Assembly (NCBI RefSeq): GCF_004357765.1
Contig: NZ_SMTE01000001.1
Span: forward strand, 434,001-498,000
Direction of reading: 5' to 3'
Source of the DNA: Pseudomonas putida
GTDB lineage: Bacteria; Pseudomonadota; Gammaproteobacteria; Pseudomonadales; Pseudomonadaceae
DNA length: 64,000 nucleotides
Part shown: piece after piece, positions 35,477 through 44,917 of the stretch
How the letters are laid out: the number at the start of each line of letters is the position of its first letter
Position numbering within the stretch: position 1 is the first letter of the stretch
Made by a program: the position numbers and the translations under genes
The notes under the pieces: generated by a model
Database searches by the model: none
Seen by the model: only the letters and a program-made list of their open reading frames with translations
Told to the model about the DNA's origin: nothing

Positions 35477-36574
35477 ATGATCAAGACGCCGTACTACCTC
35501 ATCGACAAAACCAAGCTGCTGGGCAACATGGAGAAGATCGCCTACGTGCGCGAACACTCCGGCGCCAAGGCACTGCTCGCCCTCAAGTGCTTCGCCACCT
35601 GGTCGGTATTCGACCTGATGCAGCAGTACATGGATGGCACCACTTCCTCGTCTCTTTACGAGCTCAAGCTCGGCCGTCAGAAGTTCGCCGGCGAGACCCA
35701 TGCCTACAGCGTGGCCTGGGCCGACGATGAGGTCGAGGAAATGCTCGATAACTGCGACAAGATCATCTTCAACTCGATCGGCCAGTTGCAACGCTTCGCC
35801 GAACAGTCCGAAGGCAAGGTCCGCGGCCTGCGGGTCAACCCCCAGGTAAGCAGCTCCGACTACCTGCTGGCCGACCCGGCGCGCCCGTTCAGCCGCCTCG
35901 GTGAATGGGATCCGGAAAAGATCGAGCAGGTCATCGGGCAGATTTCCGGCTTCATGTTCCACAACAACTGTGAGAACGGCGACTTCGGTCTGTTCGACAA
36001 GATGCTGTCGCACATCGAAGAGCGCTTCGGTCATCTGCTGCACAAGGTTGAGTGGGTGAGCCTCGGTGGCGGTATCCACTTCACCGGCGAAGGCTATGCC
36101 CTGGACGCATTCTGCGCGCGCCTGAAAGCCTTCTCCGAGCAGTACGGCGTGCAGGTGTACCTGGAGCCGGGCGAAGCCGCCATCACCAACAGCGCCTCGC
36201 TGGAAGTGACCGTGCTCGATACCCTGTACAACGGCAAGCACCTGGCCGTGGTCGATAGCTCGATCGAAGCGCACATGCTCGACCTGCTGATCTACCGCCT
36301 CAACGCCAAGATGGCCCCCAACGCCGGCGAGCACACCTATATGGTTTGCGGCAAGTCGTGCCTGGCCGGCGACATCTTCGGCGAATACCAATTCGAGCGT
36401 CCGCTGGCCATCGGCGACCGCCTGTCGTTCGTCGACGCAGCGGGCTACACCATGGTCAAGAAAAACTGGTTCAACGGTCTGAAGATGCCGGCCATCGTCG
36501 TCAAGCAGCTCGACGGCAGCGTCGAAGTCAAACGCGAATTCGGTTTCGAAGACTACGTTTCCAGCCTGTCGTAA
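35477..36574 (+). CDS. nspC: Carboxynorspermidine/carboxyspermidine decarboxylase
   Basis: 365 residues, fold type III PLP enzyme. PLP Lys in ALLALKCFATWSV at about 35, MDGTTSSSLYELKLG, conserved SLGGGIHFTGEGY and YLEPGEA, and C-terminal CGKSCLAGDIFGEY. Decarboxylates carboxy(nor)spermidine, the last step of the alternative polyamine route. The dehydrogenase gene follows 32 bp downstream. Confidence 0.92.
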   Translation: MIKTPYYLIDKTKLLGNMEKIAYVREHSGAKALLALKCFATWSVFDLMQQYMDGTTSSSLYELKLGRQKFAGETHAYSVAWADDEVEEMLDNCDKIIFNSIGQLQRFAEQSEGKVRGLRVNPQVSSSDYLLADPARPFSRLGEWDPEKIEQVIGQISGFMFHNNCENGDFGLFDKMLSHIEERFGHLLHKVEWVSLGGGIHFTGEGYALDAFCARLKAFSEQYGVQVYLEPGEAAITNSASLEVTVLDTLYNGKHLAVVDSSIEAHMLDLLIYRLNAKMAPNAGEHTYMVCGKSCLAGDIFGEYQFERPLAIGDRLSFVDAAGYTMVKKNWFNGLKMPAIVVKQLDGSVEVKREFGFEDYVSSLS

Positions 36575-36606
36575 GACCGGCTTTCAAGTAAGGAGCAAGG
36601 GATAAA

Positions 36607-37851
36607 TTGAAGAAGAACGTTCTTATCATTGGTGCAGGAGGTGTCGCCAAGGTGGTGGCCCACAAGTGCGCGCAGCATAACGACGAACTGGGTCGTATTG
36701 CCATCGCGTCACGGAACATCTCCAAATGCCAGGCCATCATCGACAGCGTCAAGGCCAAGGGTAGCCTCAAGGTACCCGCCGACATCCAGGCCTTCTCGCT
36801 CAATGCCCTCGATGTCGAGGCAACCAAGGCGCTGATCCGCGAAACCGAATCGCAAATCGTCATCAACGTCGGTTCTGCCTTCCTCAACATGTCGGTGCTG
36901 CGTGCCTGCATCGATACCGGTGTCGCCTACCTGGACACCGCCATCCACGAAGAGCCGGGCAAGATCTGCGAGACCCCGCCGTGGTACGGCAACTACGAGT
37001 GGAAACACCTCGAAGAGTGCCAAGAAAAGAACATCACCGCCATTCTCGGCGTCGGTTTCGACCCGGGTGTGGTGAACAGCTACGCCAAGCTGGCGCAGCA
37101 ACAGTATTTCGACCGCATTGATTCGATCGACATCCTCGACGTCAATGCCGGTTCACATGGCAAGTACTTCGCCACCAACTTCGATCCGGAAATCAACTTC
37201 CGCGAATTCACAGGTCAAGTCTGGAGCTGGCAGAACAGCCAGTGGACCAGCAACACCATGTTCGAAGTCAAGCGTACCGACGACCTGCCGGTGGTCGGTT
37301 CGCAGAACCTGTACCTGACCGGCCACGACGAAGTCCATTCGATCTCGAAGAACCTCAACGTGCCGAACGTACGGTTCTGGATGAGCTTCGGCGAGCACTA
37401 CATCAATGTGTTCACCGTGCTGAAGAACCTCGGCCTGCTCTCCGAGCAACCGGTGAAAACCGCCGAAGGTCTGGAAGTGGTACCGCTGAAAGTGGTCAAG
37501 GCGGTGCTGCCGGATCCAGCCTCACTGGCCCCCGGCTATACCGGCAAGACCTGCATCGGCGACCTGGTCAAAGGCACCAAGGACGGCCAGCCACGCGAAG
37601 TCTTCATCTACAACGTGGCGGATCATGAAGAAGCCTACGCTGAGACCGACAGCCAGGGCATCTCCTACACTGCAGGCGTTCCACCTGTGGCGGCGGCCTT
37701 GCTGGTCGCCCGTGGCGAGTGGGATGCCAAGCGCATGGTCAATGTCGAGGAGCTGCCAGCCGAGCCGTTCCTCAAAGCCTTGGACGTGATGGGCCTGCCC
37801 ACCCGCGTCAAGGATGAAAAAGGCGATCGTCCTTGGGACGCTGAAGCCTAA
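36607..37851 (+). CDS. Carboxynorspermidine/carboxyspermidine dehydrogenase (saccharopine dehydrogenase family)
   Basis: 414 residues. Rossmann motif at the N-terminus (VLIIGAGGVAKVVAHKC), then saccharopine dehydrogenase domains. Reductively condenses aspartate semialdehyde with a diamine to give the substrate of NspC, encoded just upstream. Start TTG at 36607 with AAGGAG 11 bases before; there is no better ATG. A strong terminator follows the stop. Confidence 0.9.
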   Translation: MKKNVLIIGAGGVAKVVAHKCAQHNDELGRIAIASRNISKCQAIIDSVKAKGSLKVPADIQAFSLNALDVEATKALIRETESQIVINVGSAFLNMSVLRACIDTGVAYLDTAIHEEPGKICETPPWYGNYEWKHLEECQEKNITAILGVGFDPGVVNSYAKLAQQQYFDRIDSIDILDVNAGSHGKYFATNFDPEINFREFTGQVWSWQNSQWTSNTMFEVKRTDDLPVVGSQNLYLTGHDEVHSISKNLNVPNVRFWMSFGEHYINVFTVLKNLGLLSEQPVKTAEGLEVVPLKVVKAVLPDPASLAPGYTGKTCIGDLVKGTKDGQPREVFIYNVADHEEAYAETDSQGISYTAGVPPVAAALLVARGEWDAKRMVNVEELPAEPFLKALDVMGLPTRVKDEKGDRPWDAEA

Positions 37852-37860
37852 GCGGTTCAC

Positions 37861-37893
37861 GAAAGGGGCGCCAATCGGCGCCCCTTTCATTTT
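37861..37893 (+). terminator. Rho-independent terminator of the nspC operon
   Basis: Perfect 12-bp stem GAAAGGGGCGCC / GGCGCCCCTTTC with AATC loop, followed by ATTTTT. Nine bp after the dehydrogenase stop codon. Confidence 0.9.
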
Positions 37894-38055
37894 TCCGGCA
37901 TTGGTTTGCCCGATTCCTCGGTCCCCTCCCCGTTCGTCGCCGCCGCCTCGCATGAGGCTGAACGGCAACCGTCCTCCTGCCCTCGGAAGTGCAGGCCCGC
38001 TCGCCATGAGCCTGGCCTGTCGTCCCAGGGATCCAAGCCAAGGAGGAGGAACACT

Positions 38056-38766
38056 ATGTGCCAATGCATCGTCCAGCCACCCGCAACCGGTGCCCGACTT
38101 GCACCGTCAGGCCCGCTCCACTGCGACGTGACAGGTACGGACGAAGATCCGGAGGACACTGCCCCAAGCCAAGGCGAACCTCGGCGACGCCTGGTCAAAC
38201 CACGCATGCGCCTGCAGGCCCTCCTCAGCCGTGATGGCGAGGCTACGCCATTGCAGGTGCGCTGGGGCTGGGTGCCCCACTGGTCGATGGGCACCCGCCC
38301 CGCCCTGACCCATTTACCCCTTGAGCAGGTGATGCGCTCGCGCCTGTATGCCAGGTTGCGCGACGAGGGCCGTGCCTTGATCCCCGTGGAAGGCTGGTAT
38401 GAGGCCGCCCGTGATGACACACCCGGAGCGCGCCCTCGGCTGGCCTACGTCACTTCGCGGCGCAATGAACCCCTGTTTTTGGCTGCCGTAGCCCAGGCCA
38501 GCGACGAACACAATGGTTGTGACGGCCTGGCTCTGGTGACCTACGACCCCGGCAATGGCGTGACTCACCTCCTCGCCTTCGACGAGGCCGGCGCCCAGGC
38601 CTGGCTGCGCGCCGGCCTTGACTGGGAACAGGCCCGAACCCTGGCCAACCAAGGGGCACTGGGCGCAGACCACCTGGAACAACTGTTCTGGACCAAGCGC
38701 ACCTTCATGGCTGGGCGCCGACGCAGCACGGCAATGCAGCCCTGCGCCACCTCGAACGCAATCTGA
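38056..38766 (+). CDS. SOS response-associated peptidase-like (SRAP/HMCES family), divergent
   Basis: 236 residues, strong ribosome site (AGGAGGAGGA). The catalytic Cys2 is kept (MCQCIVQ) and the Glu motif reads IPVEGWYEA. The family's Asn in N-A-R-x-E and the C-terminal H-x-R-M-P are not seen in their usual places (near VMRSRLYAR and THLLAFDEAG). SRAP proteins form protective crosslinks with abasic DNA. The missing residues suggest a diverged paralogue. Followed by a ThDP enzyme 14 bp downstream. Confidence 0.75.
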   Translation: MCQCIVQPPATGARLAPSGPLHCDVTGTDEDPEDTAPSQGEPRRRLVKPRMRLQALLSRDGEATPLQVRWGWVPHWSMGTRPALTHLPLEQVMRSRLYARLRDEGRALIPVEGWYEAARDDTPGARPRLAYVTSRRNEPLFLAAVAQASDEHNGCDGLALVTYDPGNGVTHLLAFDEAGAQAWLRAGLDWEQARTLANQGALGADHLEQLFWTKRTFMAGRRRSTAMQPCATSNAI

Positions 38767-38780
38767 ACAGGAGTCAAACC

Positions 38781-40565
38781 ATGACCACCACCGTCAGCGA
38801 CTTTGTTGTCGAACGCCTTAGCCAATGGGGCGTGACGCGCATCTTCGGCTATCCCGGGGACGGCATCAACGGCGTGTTCGGTGCCCTACGCCGCGCCGGC
38901 AAGATCGAATTCATCCAGTGCCGCCACGAAGAGATGGCCGCCTTCATGGCCAGCGCCCATGCCAAGTTCACTGGCGAGCTGGGTGTATGCATCGCCACCT
39001 CAGGACCGGGCGCCTCGCACCTGCTCACCGGTCTTTACGATGCGCGCATGGACCACATGCCGGTGCTGGCCATCGTCGGCCAACAGGCACGAACCGCCCT
39101 GGGTGGGCATTACCAGCAGGAACTGGACCTGGTGTCGATGTTCAAGGACGTGGCCGGCGCTTTCGTTCAGCAGGCCTCGGCACCGGCGCAGGTCCGCCAT
39201 TTGCTCGACCGTGCGGCACGCACCGCCCTGGGAGAGCGTCGGGTGACCGCGCTGATTCTGCCCAACGACCTGCAGGAATTGCCCTACGAGGCCCCGGCCC
39301 GGGCCCATGGCACCTTGCACTCCGGCGTTGGCTACCAGCGGCCCAGTATGGTCCCCCGGGGCGAAGAGCTGGAGCGAGCTGCGCAGATCCTCAACAGCGG
39401 TGAACGGGTGGCGATCCTGGTCGGCGCCGGGGCGCTGCAAGCCAGCCGCCAGGTTGCAGCGGTGGCCAACACCCTGGGCGCAGGCGTAGCCAAGGCCTTG
39501 CTGGGCAAGGCCGTACTCGCCGACGAGCTACCCTGGGTCACCGGCAGCATTGGCCTGCTAGGCACCGAGCCCAGCCTGAAACTGATGAACGAATGCGACA
39601 CCTTGCTGATGATCGGTTCAGGCTTCCCTTACGCTGAGTTCCTTCCCGAGGAAGGCAAGGCACGCGGCGTGCAGATCGATATCGCACCCGACATGCTCGG
39701 CCTGCGCTACCCGATGGAGGTGAACCTGCAAGGCGATGCGGCCGATACCCTGGACGCCTTGCTGCCGCTACTGGTCCATAAGGAAAAACGCACCTGGCGC
39801 GAGCGCATCGAAGGCTGGCGCAAGCGCTGGGACGACAAGCTGGAGAAACGCGCCCTTACCCCGGCATCGCCGATCAATCCACAACGGGTGGTGCATGAAC
39901 TGTCGCCGCGCCTGCCGGACCAGGCGATCATCACCAGCGACTCCGGCTCATGCGCCAACTGGTTCGCCCGCGACCTGCAGATCCGTCCGGGCATGCAATG
40001 CTCGCTGTCCGGCGGCCTGGCTTCGATGGGCGCGGCCGTCCCCTACGCGATCGCCGCCAAGTTCGCCCACCCCGAACGCAGCGTGATCGCCCTGGTCGGC
40101 GATGGCGCCATGCAGATGAACAACCTGGCTGAGCTGATCACCGTGGCCAAGTACTGGCGCCAGTGGACGAATGGCCGCTGGATCTGTGCAGTGTTCAATA
40201 ACCAGGACCTCAATCAGGTGACCTGGGAGCAGCGGGTCATGGAGGGCGACCCCAAGTTCGTCGCCAGCCAGGAGATCCCCGATGTGCCCTACCATCTGTT
40301 CGCCATCTCGATCGGCCTCAAGGGTATCTACGTAGAGCGCGAAGAAGACGTCGGCCCGGCCTGGGAACAGGCCCTAGCCAGCGACGTACCGGTGGTGATC
40401 GATTTTCGTACCGACCCGGACGTGCCGCCGTTGCCACCGCACATCAGCCTGGAACAGGCAAAAAAATTCGCCTCGGCACTGCTGCAGGACCCTGACAGCG
40501 GCGGAATCATCAAACAAACGGCGCGGCAATTGCTGAGCAACGTTCTGCCAGGATCGAAGGATTGA
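38781..40565 (+). CDS. Thiamine-pyrophosphate-requiring enzyme (pyruvate oxidase/acetolactate synthase-like)
   Basis: 594 residues, three domains: N-terminal PYR with the activating Glu in CRHEEMAAFMA, a middle FAD/structural domain (REGERVAIL… GAGALQASRQ), and the C-terminal PP domain with GDGAMQMNNLAELITVAKYW and NNQDLNQV (ThDP/Mg binding). Similar to pyruvate oxidase-type proteins in Pseudomonas. Product (acetate, acetolactate or other) is not decided. Likely co-transcribed with the SRAP-like gene. Confidence 0.85.
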   Translation: MTTTVSDFVVERLSQWGVTRIFGYPGDGINGVFGALRRAGKIEFIQCRHEEMAAFMASAHAKFTGELGVCIATSGPGASHLLTGLYDARMDHMPVLAIVGQQARTALGGHYQQELDLVSMFKDVAGAFVQQASAPAQVRHLLDRAARTALGERRVTALILPNDLQELPYEAPARAHGTLHSGVGYQRPSMVPRGEELERAAQILNSGERVAILVGAGALQASRQVAAVANTLGAGVAKALLGKAVLADELPWVTGSIGLLGTEPSLKLMNECDTLLMIGSGFPYAEFLPEEGKARGVQIDIAPDMLGLRYPMEVNLQGDAADTLDALLPLLVHKEKRTWRERIEGWRKRWDDKLEKRALTPASPINPQRVVHELSPRLPDQAIITSDSGSCANWFARDLQIRPGMQCSLSGGLASMGAAVPYAIAAKFAHPERSVIALVGDGAMQMNNLAELITVAKYWRQWTNGRWICAVFNNQDLNQVTWEQRVMEGDPKFVASQEIPDVPYHLFAISIGLKGIYVEREEDVGPAWEQALASDVPVVIDFRTDPDVPPLPPHISLEQAKKFASALLQDPDSGGIIKQTARQLLSNVLPGSKD

Positions 40566-40612
40566 GGACGAGGTCGACAGCAGGCCCTTGCAATACGCGC
40601 GCGCTCAAAATA

Positions 40613-40628
40613 CTGTATGAATATTCAG
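40613..40628. promoter_or_regulatory. LexA-like SOS box
   Basis: CTGTATGAATATTCAG matches the gammaproteobacterial LexA box CTGT-N8-ACAG except the first base of the right half-site (T for A). It lies 17 bp before the ATG of the radical SAM repair gene, overlapping the expected promoter. SOS control is inferred. Confidence 0.6.
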
Positions 40629-40645
40629 TAAATTGAGAACGCCCC

Positions 40646-41866
40646 ATGCAGCTCATCGCCAAGCTCGGCATCCTCGCCGATGCCGCCAAATACGACGCCT
40701 CCTGCGCCAGCAGTGGTGCGCCCAAGCGCAGTTCGCGTGGCGGCAACGGCTTGGGCGCCACCGATGGCATGGGCATCTGCCACAGCTACACCCCCGATGG
40801 TCGTTGTGTGTCGCTGCTCAAGGTGCTGTTGACCAACTTCTGCCTGTACGACTGCCAGTATTGCGTCAATCGCCGCTCCAGCAATGTGCCCCGGGCGCGC
40901 TTCAGCCCTGAGGAGGTGGTGCGCCTGACGTTGGATTTCTATCGGCGCAACTGCATCAGCGGCCTGTTCCTGAGCTCGGGGATCATCCGCTCGGCGGACT
41001 ACACCATGGAGCAGTTGATCCGTGTGGCCCGCCTGCTGCGCGAAGAGCATGGCTTTCGCGGCTACATCCACCTCAAGACCATCCCTGACGCCGATCCCCT
41101 GCTGATCGAAGAAGCCGGGCGTCTGGCCGACCGCCTGAGCGTGAACATCGAGTTGCCCACCGACGCCAGCCTCAAGCGCCTGGCGCCGGAGAAGCAAGCA
41201 CACACCATCCGCCAGGCCATGGGCGTCATCCATCAGGGCCAACAGGCCGTGGCCAACGAGCCGCGGGCACCGCGTTTCACCCCGGCCGGGCAAAGTACCC
41301 AGGTGATCGTCGGCGCCGATGCCACCGACGACAGCACCCTTCTGCGCAATGCCGAGTCGCTGTACCAGGGCTACGGGCTCAAGCGCGTGTACTATTCGGC
41401 GTTCAGCCCGATCCCTGATAGCCCGGGTAGCGTTCCCCTGGCCGCCCCGCCCCTGCTGCGCGAACACCGCCTGTACCAGGCCGACTTCCTGCTGCGCGGT
41501 TATGGCTACAAGGCCGGCGAACTGTTCAGCGACAACACCAACCTGGCCCTGGACATCGATCCAAAGCTGGCCTGGGCACTGGCCAATCGTGAAGTTTTCC
41601 CGCTGGATGTGAATCGGGCCGAGCCGGCGTTGCTGGCACGTATCCCTGGCATCGGCCTGCGCAGCGTACAGCGCTTGGTCGCACTGCGCCGCGAGCGGCG
41701 GATTCGCTACGACGATCTGATCCAATTGCGCTGCGTGCTGGAAAAGGCCCGGCCGTTCATCGTCACCAGCGACTATCGACCGGCCCAGGCAGACCTGCGC
41801 AGCGGACTGCTGCGGGCCCGCCTGCGCGAACCTCAGGCCCCCGTGCAAATGGGGCTGTGGGGATGA
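40646..41866 (+). CDS. Putative DNA modification/repair radical SAM protein
   Basis: 406 residues. Radical SAM cluster ligands C66-x3-C70-x2-C73 (NFCLYDCQYCVN). A C-terminal helix-hairpin-helix (LLARIPGIGLRSVQRLVALRRE) should bind DNA. The N-terminus has an extra Cys/Ser-rich region (YDASCASSGAPKRSSRGGNG). Same architecture as the family annotated as a DNA modification/repair radical SAM protein, usually paired with the next gene. Overlaps it by four bases. A LexA-like box precedes it. Confidence 0.87.
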   Translation: MQLIAKLGILADAAKYDASCASSGAPKRSSRGGNGLGATDGMGICHSYTPDGRCVSLLKVLLTNFCLYDCQYCVNRRSSNVPRARFSPEEVVRLTLDFYRRNCISGLFLSSGIIRSADYTMEQLIRVARLLREEHGFRGYIHLKTIPDADPLLIEEAGRLADRLSVNIELPTDASLKRLAPEKQAHTIRQAMGVIHQGQQAVANEPRAPRFTPAGQSTQVIVGADATDDSTLLRNAESLYQGYGLKRVYYSAFSPIPDSPGSVPLAAPPLLREHRLYQADFLLRGYGYKAGELFSDNTNLALDIDPKLAWALANREVFPLDVNRAEPALLARIPGIGLRSVQRLVALRRERRIRYDDLIQLRCVLEKARPFIVTSDYRPAQADLRSGLLRARLREPQAPVQMGLWG

Positions 41867-42723
41867 TCGCGCTCGATTGCGACAACCGCTTCAGCCGCTG
41901 GCGTGAACAAGCCCGGCGCCTGCTCGAACACGGCGTCGACCCTGCCGAAGTGACCTGGGCCCAGGGACCTATGAATGACCTGCTGGCCACGCCGCTGCCC
42001 CTGCCCGAACAGCCCGGACCGTTCAAGGCTCGGGTACCGGCGGCGCTGCTAGATCAGTTGGAACAAGCGGCACGCTATCGCGGCGCGCAGCGCTGGAACC
42101 TGCTCTACGAGGTGCTCTGGCGGGTGGCCCATGGCGACCGCACCGCGATGTTGGCTGGCGACCGCCTGGGCAGCGAGTTGCAGCGACGGATCAAGCAGGT
42201 CAGCCGCGAAGCCCACCATTTACACGCATTCGTACGGTTCGTGCCGTTGCCCGAAGGCCTGGCCGCACGGTTGCAACTCGACCTGGTGGCCTTCCACGAG
42301 CCGGCCCACGACATTCTGGAAAGCGCCAGCGGACATTTTGCCGACCGCCTCGGTCGCCAGCGCTGGTTGATCGCCACACCCGAAGACGGCATCCGTTTCG
42401 ATGGCCAGGCGTTCGATTACCAGCGATGTTGCCCGCAAGCCTGGCGTGACTGGGCGCGCAACGCCGACGACCCAGGTGCCGACCTGTGGCGGACCTATTA
42501 CCGACACACCTTCAACCCCGCCCGTCTCAACCCCGATGCACTGCGCCAGCATCTGCCGGGGCGTTTCTGGCGGCACCTGCCGGAGGGCATGCTGATCCCG
42601 CAGCTGGAGGGGCTGGCCCGGCAGGGCAAGCAGCGCGATGGGCAGGCCGTGGAAGTGGCCAGCCAGCGTGGGAAACGGGTCGGTCGACTCCAGCCGAACG
42701 TTCCGCCGACAACATCGTCTTAA
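41863..42723 (+). CDS. TIGR03915-type putative DNA repair protein (DUF4130)
   Basis: 286 residues from the ATG overlapping the upstream stop. The first two-thirds (residues ~60-240: [15 protein letters not shown]…[21 protein letters not shown]… W….[18 protein letters not shown]) has DUF4130 character, which resembles a uracil-DNA-glycosylase-like fold. Always found beside the radical SAM partner. The operon predicts a two-component repair system for a modified or damaged base. Confidence 0.82.
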   Translation: MIALDCDNRFSRWREQARRLLEHGVDPAEVTWAQGPMNDLLATPLPLPEQPGPFKARVPAALLDQLEQAARYRGAQRWNLLYEVLWRVAHGDRTAMLAGDRLGSELQRRIKQVSREAHHLHAFVRFVPLPEGLAARLQLDLVAFHEPAHDILESASGHFADRLGRQRWLIATPEDGIRFDGQAFDYQRCCPQAWRDWARNADDPGADLWRTYYRHTFNPARLNPDALRQHLPGRFWRHLPEGMLIPQLEGLARQGKQRDGQAVEVASQRGKRVGRLQPNVPPTTSS

Positions 42724-42758
42724 CTTGGGTCGGTGCCGACATGCAAAGAGGATGCGCA

Positions 42759-44825
42759 ATGACCCAACCCGACCCGTCATACGTCAAGTGGCTCGAAGAG
42801 CGATCGATGCTCAAGGCCTCCCAGGAACGCGCAAAGCTCTACGCGGGGCAGTCGCGCCTGTGGCTCAACCCGTACGCCGAGGCCCAGCCCCGCCGCGCCA
42901 CCGAGATCGCCTCGGTCTGGCTGACCGTCTATCCCGACGCCATCATCGCCCCCGAAGGCTGTTCGGTGCTCGCTGCGCTGGGCCATGAGACCTTGTGGAA
43001 ACGCCTGTCCGAGCTGGGTGTACAAGGCATCCACACTGGCCCGATCAAGCAGTCTGGCGGCATCCGCGGGCGTGACTACACGCCTAGCATCGATGGCAAT
43101 TTCGACCGCATCGGCTTCGACATCGACCCGTTGTACGGTAGCGAGCAGGAGCTGGTGTACATGAGCCGCATGGCAGCAGCGCACAATGCCGTGACCATCG
43201 ACGACCTGATCCCTTCGCACACCGGCAAAGGCGCCGATTTCCGTCTCGCGGAAATGGCCCATGGCGCCTATCCGGGGCTTTATCACATGATCGAGATCCG
43301 CGAGGAAGACTGGCACCTGTTACCAGAGGTGCCGGAGGGCCGCGATGCGGTCAACCTGCTGCCGGCACAGTGTGACGAACTCAAGCTGCGCCACTACATC
43401 GTCGGCCAGTTGCAACGAGTGATCTTCTTCGAGCCAGGGGTCAAGGAAACCGACTGGAGCGCCACAGCAGCGATCACTGGCGTGGACGGCAAGACCCGAC
43501 GCTGGGTGTACCTGCACTACTTCAAGGAGGGCCAACCTTCGCTCAACTGGCTCGACCCGACCTTCGCTGCCCAGCAGATGATCATCGGCGACGCTTTGCA
43601 TGCGCTGGACTGCCTCGGTGCCCGTGGCCTGCGCCTGGACGCCAACGGCTTTCTCGGCGTCGAGACGCGTGTCGACGGCCCGGCCTGGTCCGAGAGCCAC
43701 CCGCTGTCGATCGTCGGCAACCAGCTGATCGGCGGCATGATCCGCAAAGCCGGTGGCTTCAGCTTTCAGGAGCTGAACCTGACCCTGGACGATATCGCAC
43801 AGATGTCCAAGGGCGGCGCCGATCTTTCCTACGATTTCATCACCCGGCCGGCCTACCAGCATGCGCTGCTCACCGGCGATACCGAGTTCCTGCGTCTGAT
43901 GCTCAAGGAGATGCACAGTTTCGGCATCGACCCGGCATCGCTGATCCATGCCCTGCAGAACCATGACGAGTTGACGGTCGAGCTGGTGCACTTCTGGACC
44001 CTGCATGCCCACGACATGTTCATGTACAAGGGCCAGACCCTGCCCGGCAACATCCTGCGCGAGCACATTCGGGAGGAGATCTACGAGCGCCTCTCGGGGG
44101 AACATGCGCCGTACAACCTGCGCTTCGTCACCAATGGTATTTCCTGCACTACGGCAAGCCTGATCACTGCGGCACTGGGCATTCGTGACCTGGAACGGAT
44201 CAGCGCGGCAGATATCGAGCAAGTGCAAAAGGTGCACCTGCTGCTGGTGATGTACAACGCCATGCAGCCGGGGGTGGTGGCGTTGTCCGGCTGGGACCTG
44301 GTCGGCGCCTTGCCGCTGGACGCCGAGCAAGTGGCCGAACGCATGGCCGACGGCGACACCCGCTGGATCCACCGCGGCGGCTACGACCTGGCCGGGCTCG
44401 ATGATCAGGCTGAGGCCTCGGTGCGCGGCATGCCACGGGCGCGGGCGCTGTATGGCAGCCTGGACAGCCAGCTGGAAAACGGCGACTCGTTCGCCTGCAA
44501 GGTCAAGAAGCTGCTCGCCGTACGCCAAGCCTACGGCATCGCCACCAGTCGCCAAGTCCTGGTGCCCGAGGTGACCAGCCCTGGGCTGCTGGTGATGGTG
44601 CACGAGTTACCGGCTGGCCGCGGCATTCAGATCAGTGCGCTGAACTTCAGTCAGCAGGTGATCGCCGAGGAGCTGCACCTGACCGGCTTCAGCCCAGGCC
44701 CGGTGGTCGACATGATCAACGAGACGGTCGAGGGCGACCTGACCGAAGATGGCCGCCTGATGATCAATCTGGACCCGTACGAGGCACTGTGCCTGAGGAT
44801 CGTCAGCAGCAGCGGACATGTCTGA
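42759..44825 (+). CDS. treS: Trehalose synthase / alpha-amylase-family glycosyl isomerase (Pseudomonas type)
   Basis: 688 residues from the ATG at 42759 (AGAGGA 6 bases before). GH13 catalytic set: nucleophile Asp in [12 protein letters not shown], acid/base Glu in FSFQELN, and Asp in LQNHDEL. The length equals the ~690-residue trehalose synthases described from P. stutzeri and P. putida, which interconvert maltose and trehalose. Cytoplasmic. The extended N-terminus ahead of 42759 is not part of it. Confidence 0.78.
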   Translation: MTQPDPSYVKWLEERSMLKASQERAKLYAGQSRLWLNPYAEAQPRRATEIASVWLTVYPDAIIAPEGCSVLAALGHETLWKRLSELGVQGIHTGPIKQSGGIRGRDYTPSIDGNFDRIGFDIDPLYGSEQELVYMSRMAAAHNAVTIDDLIPSHTGKGADFRLAEMAHGAYPGLYHMIEIREEDWHLLPEVPEGRDAVNLLPAQCDELKLRHYIVGQLQRVIFFEPGVKETDWSATAAITGVDGKTRRWVYLHYFKEGQPSLNWLDPTFAAQQMIIGDALHALDCLGARGLRLDANGFLGVETRVDGPAWSESHPLSIVGNQLIGGMIRKAGGFSFQELNLTLDDIAQMSKGGADLSYDFITRPAYQHALLTGDTEFLRLMLKEMHSFGIDPASLIHALQNHDELTVELVHFWTLHAHDMFMYKGQTLPGNILREHIREEIYERLSGEHAPYNLRFVTNGISCTTASLITAALGIRDLERISAADIEQVQKVHLLLVMYNAMQPGVVALSGWDLVGALPLDAEQVAERMADGDTRWIHRGGYDLAGLDDQAEASVRGMPRARALYGSLDSQLENGDSFACKVKKLLAVRQAYGIATSRQVLVPEVTSPGLLVMVHELPAGRGIQISALNFSQQVIAEELHLTGFSPGPVVDMINETVEGDLTEDGRLMINLDPYEALCLRIVSSSGHV

Positions 44826-44917
44826 TAGCGGCGATGAGCCCAGGACGGCCACCTTGCATTTACCGCTCCAGAGGCATAGCGTGCTGGGGTTTCCAGCCCG
44901 CGCCCAGGAGCAACACC

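Noticed and set aside
44826-44917. FMN riboswitch before the riboflavin synthase
   Set aside because: Fewer than 95 bp are available and none of the conserved FMN aptamer segments was found.
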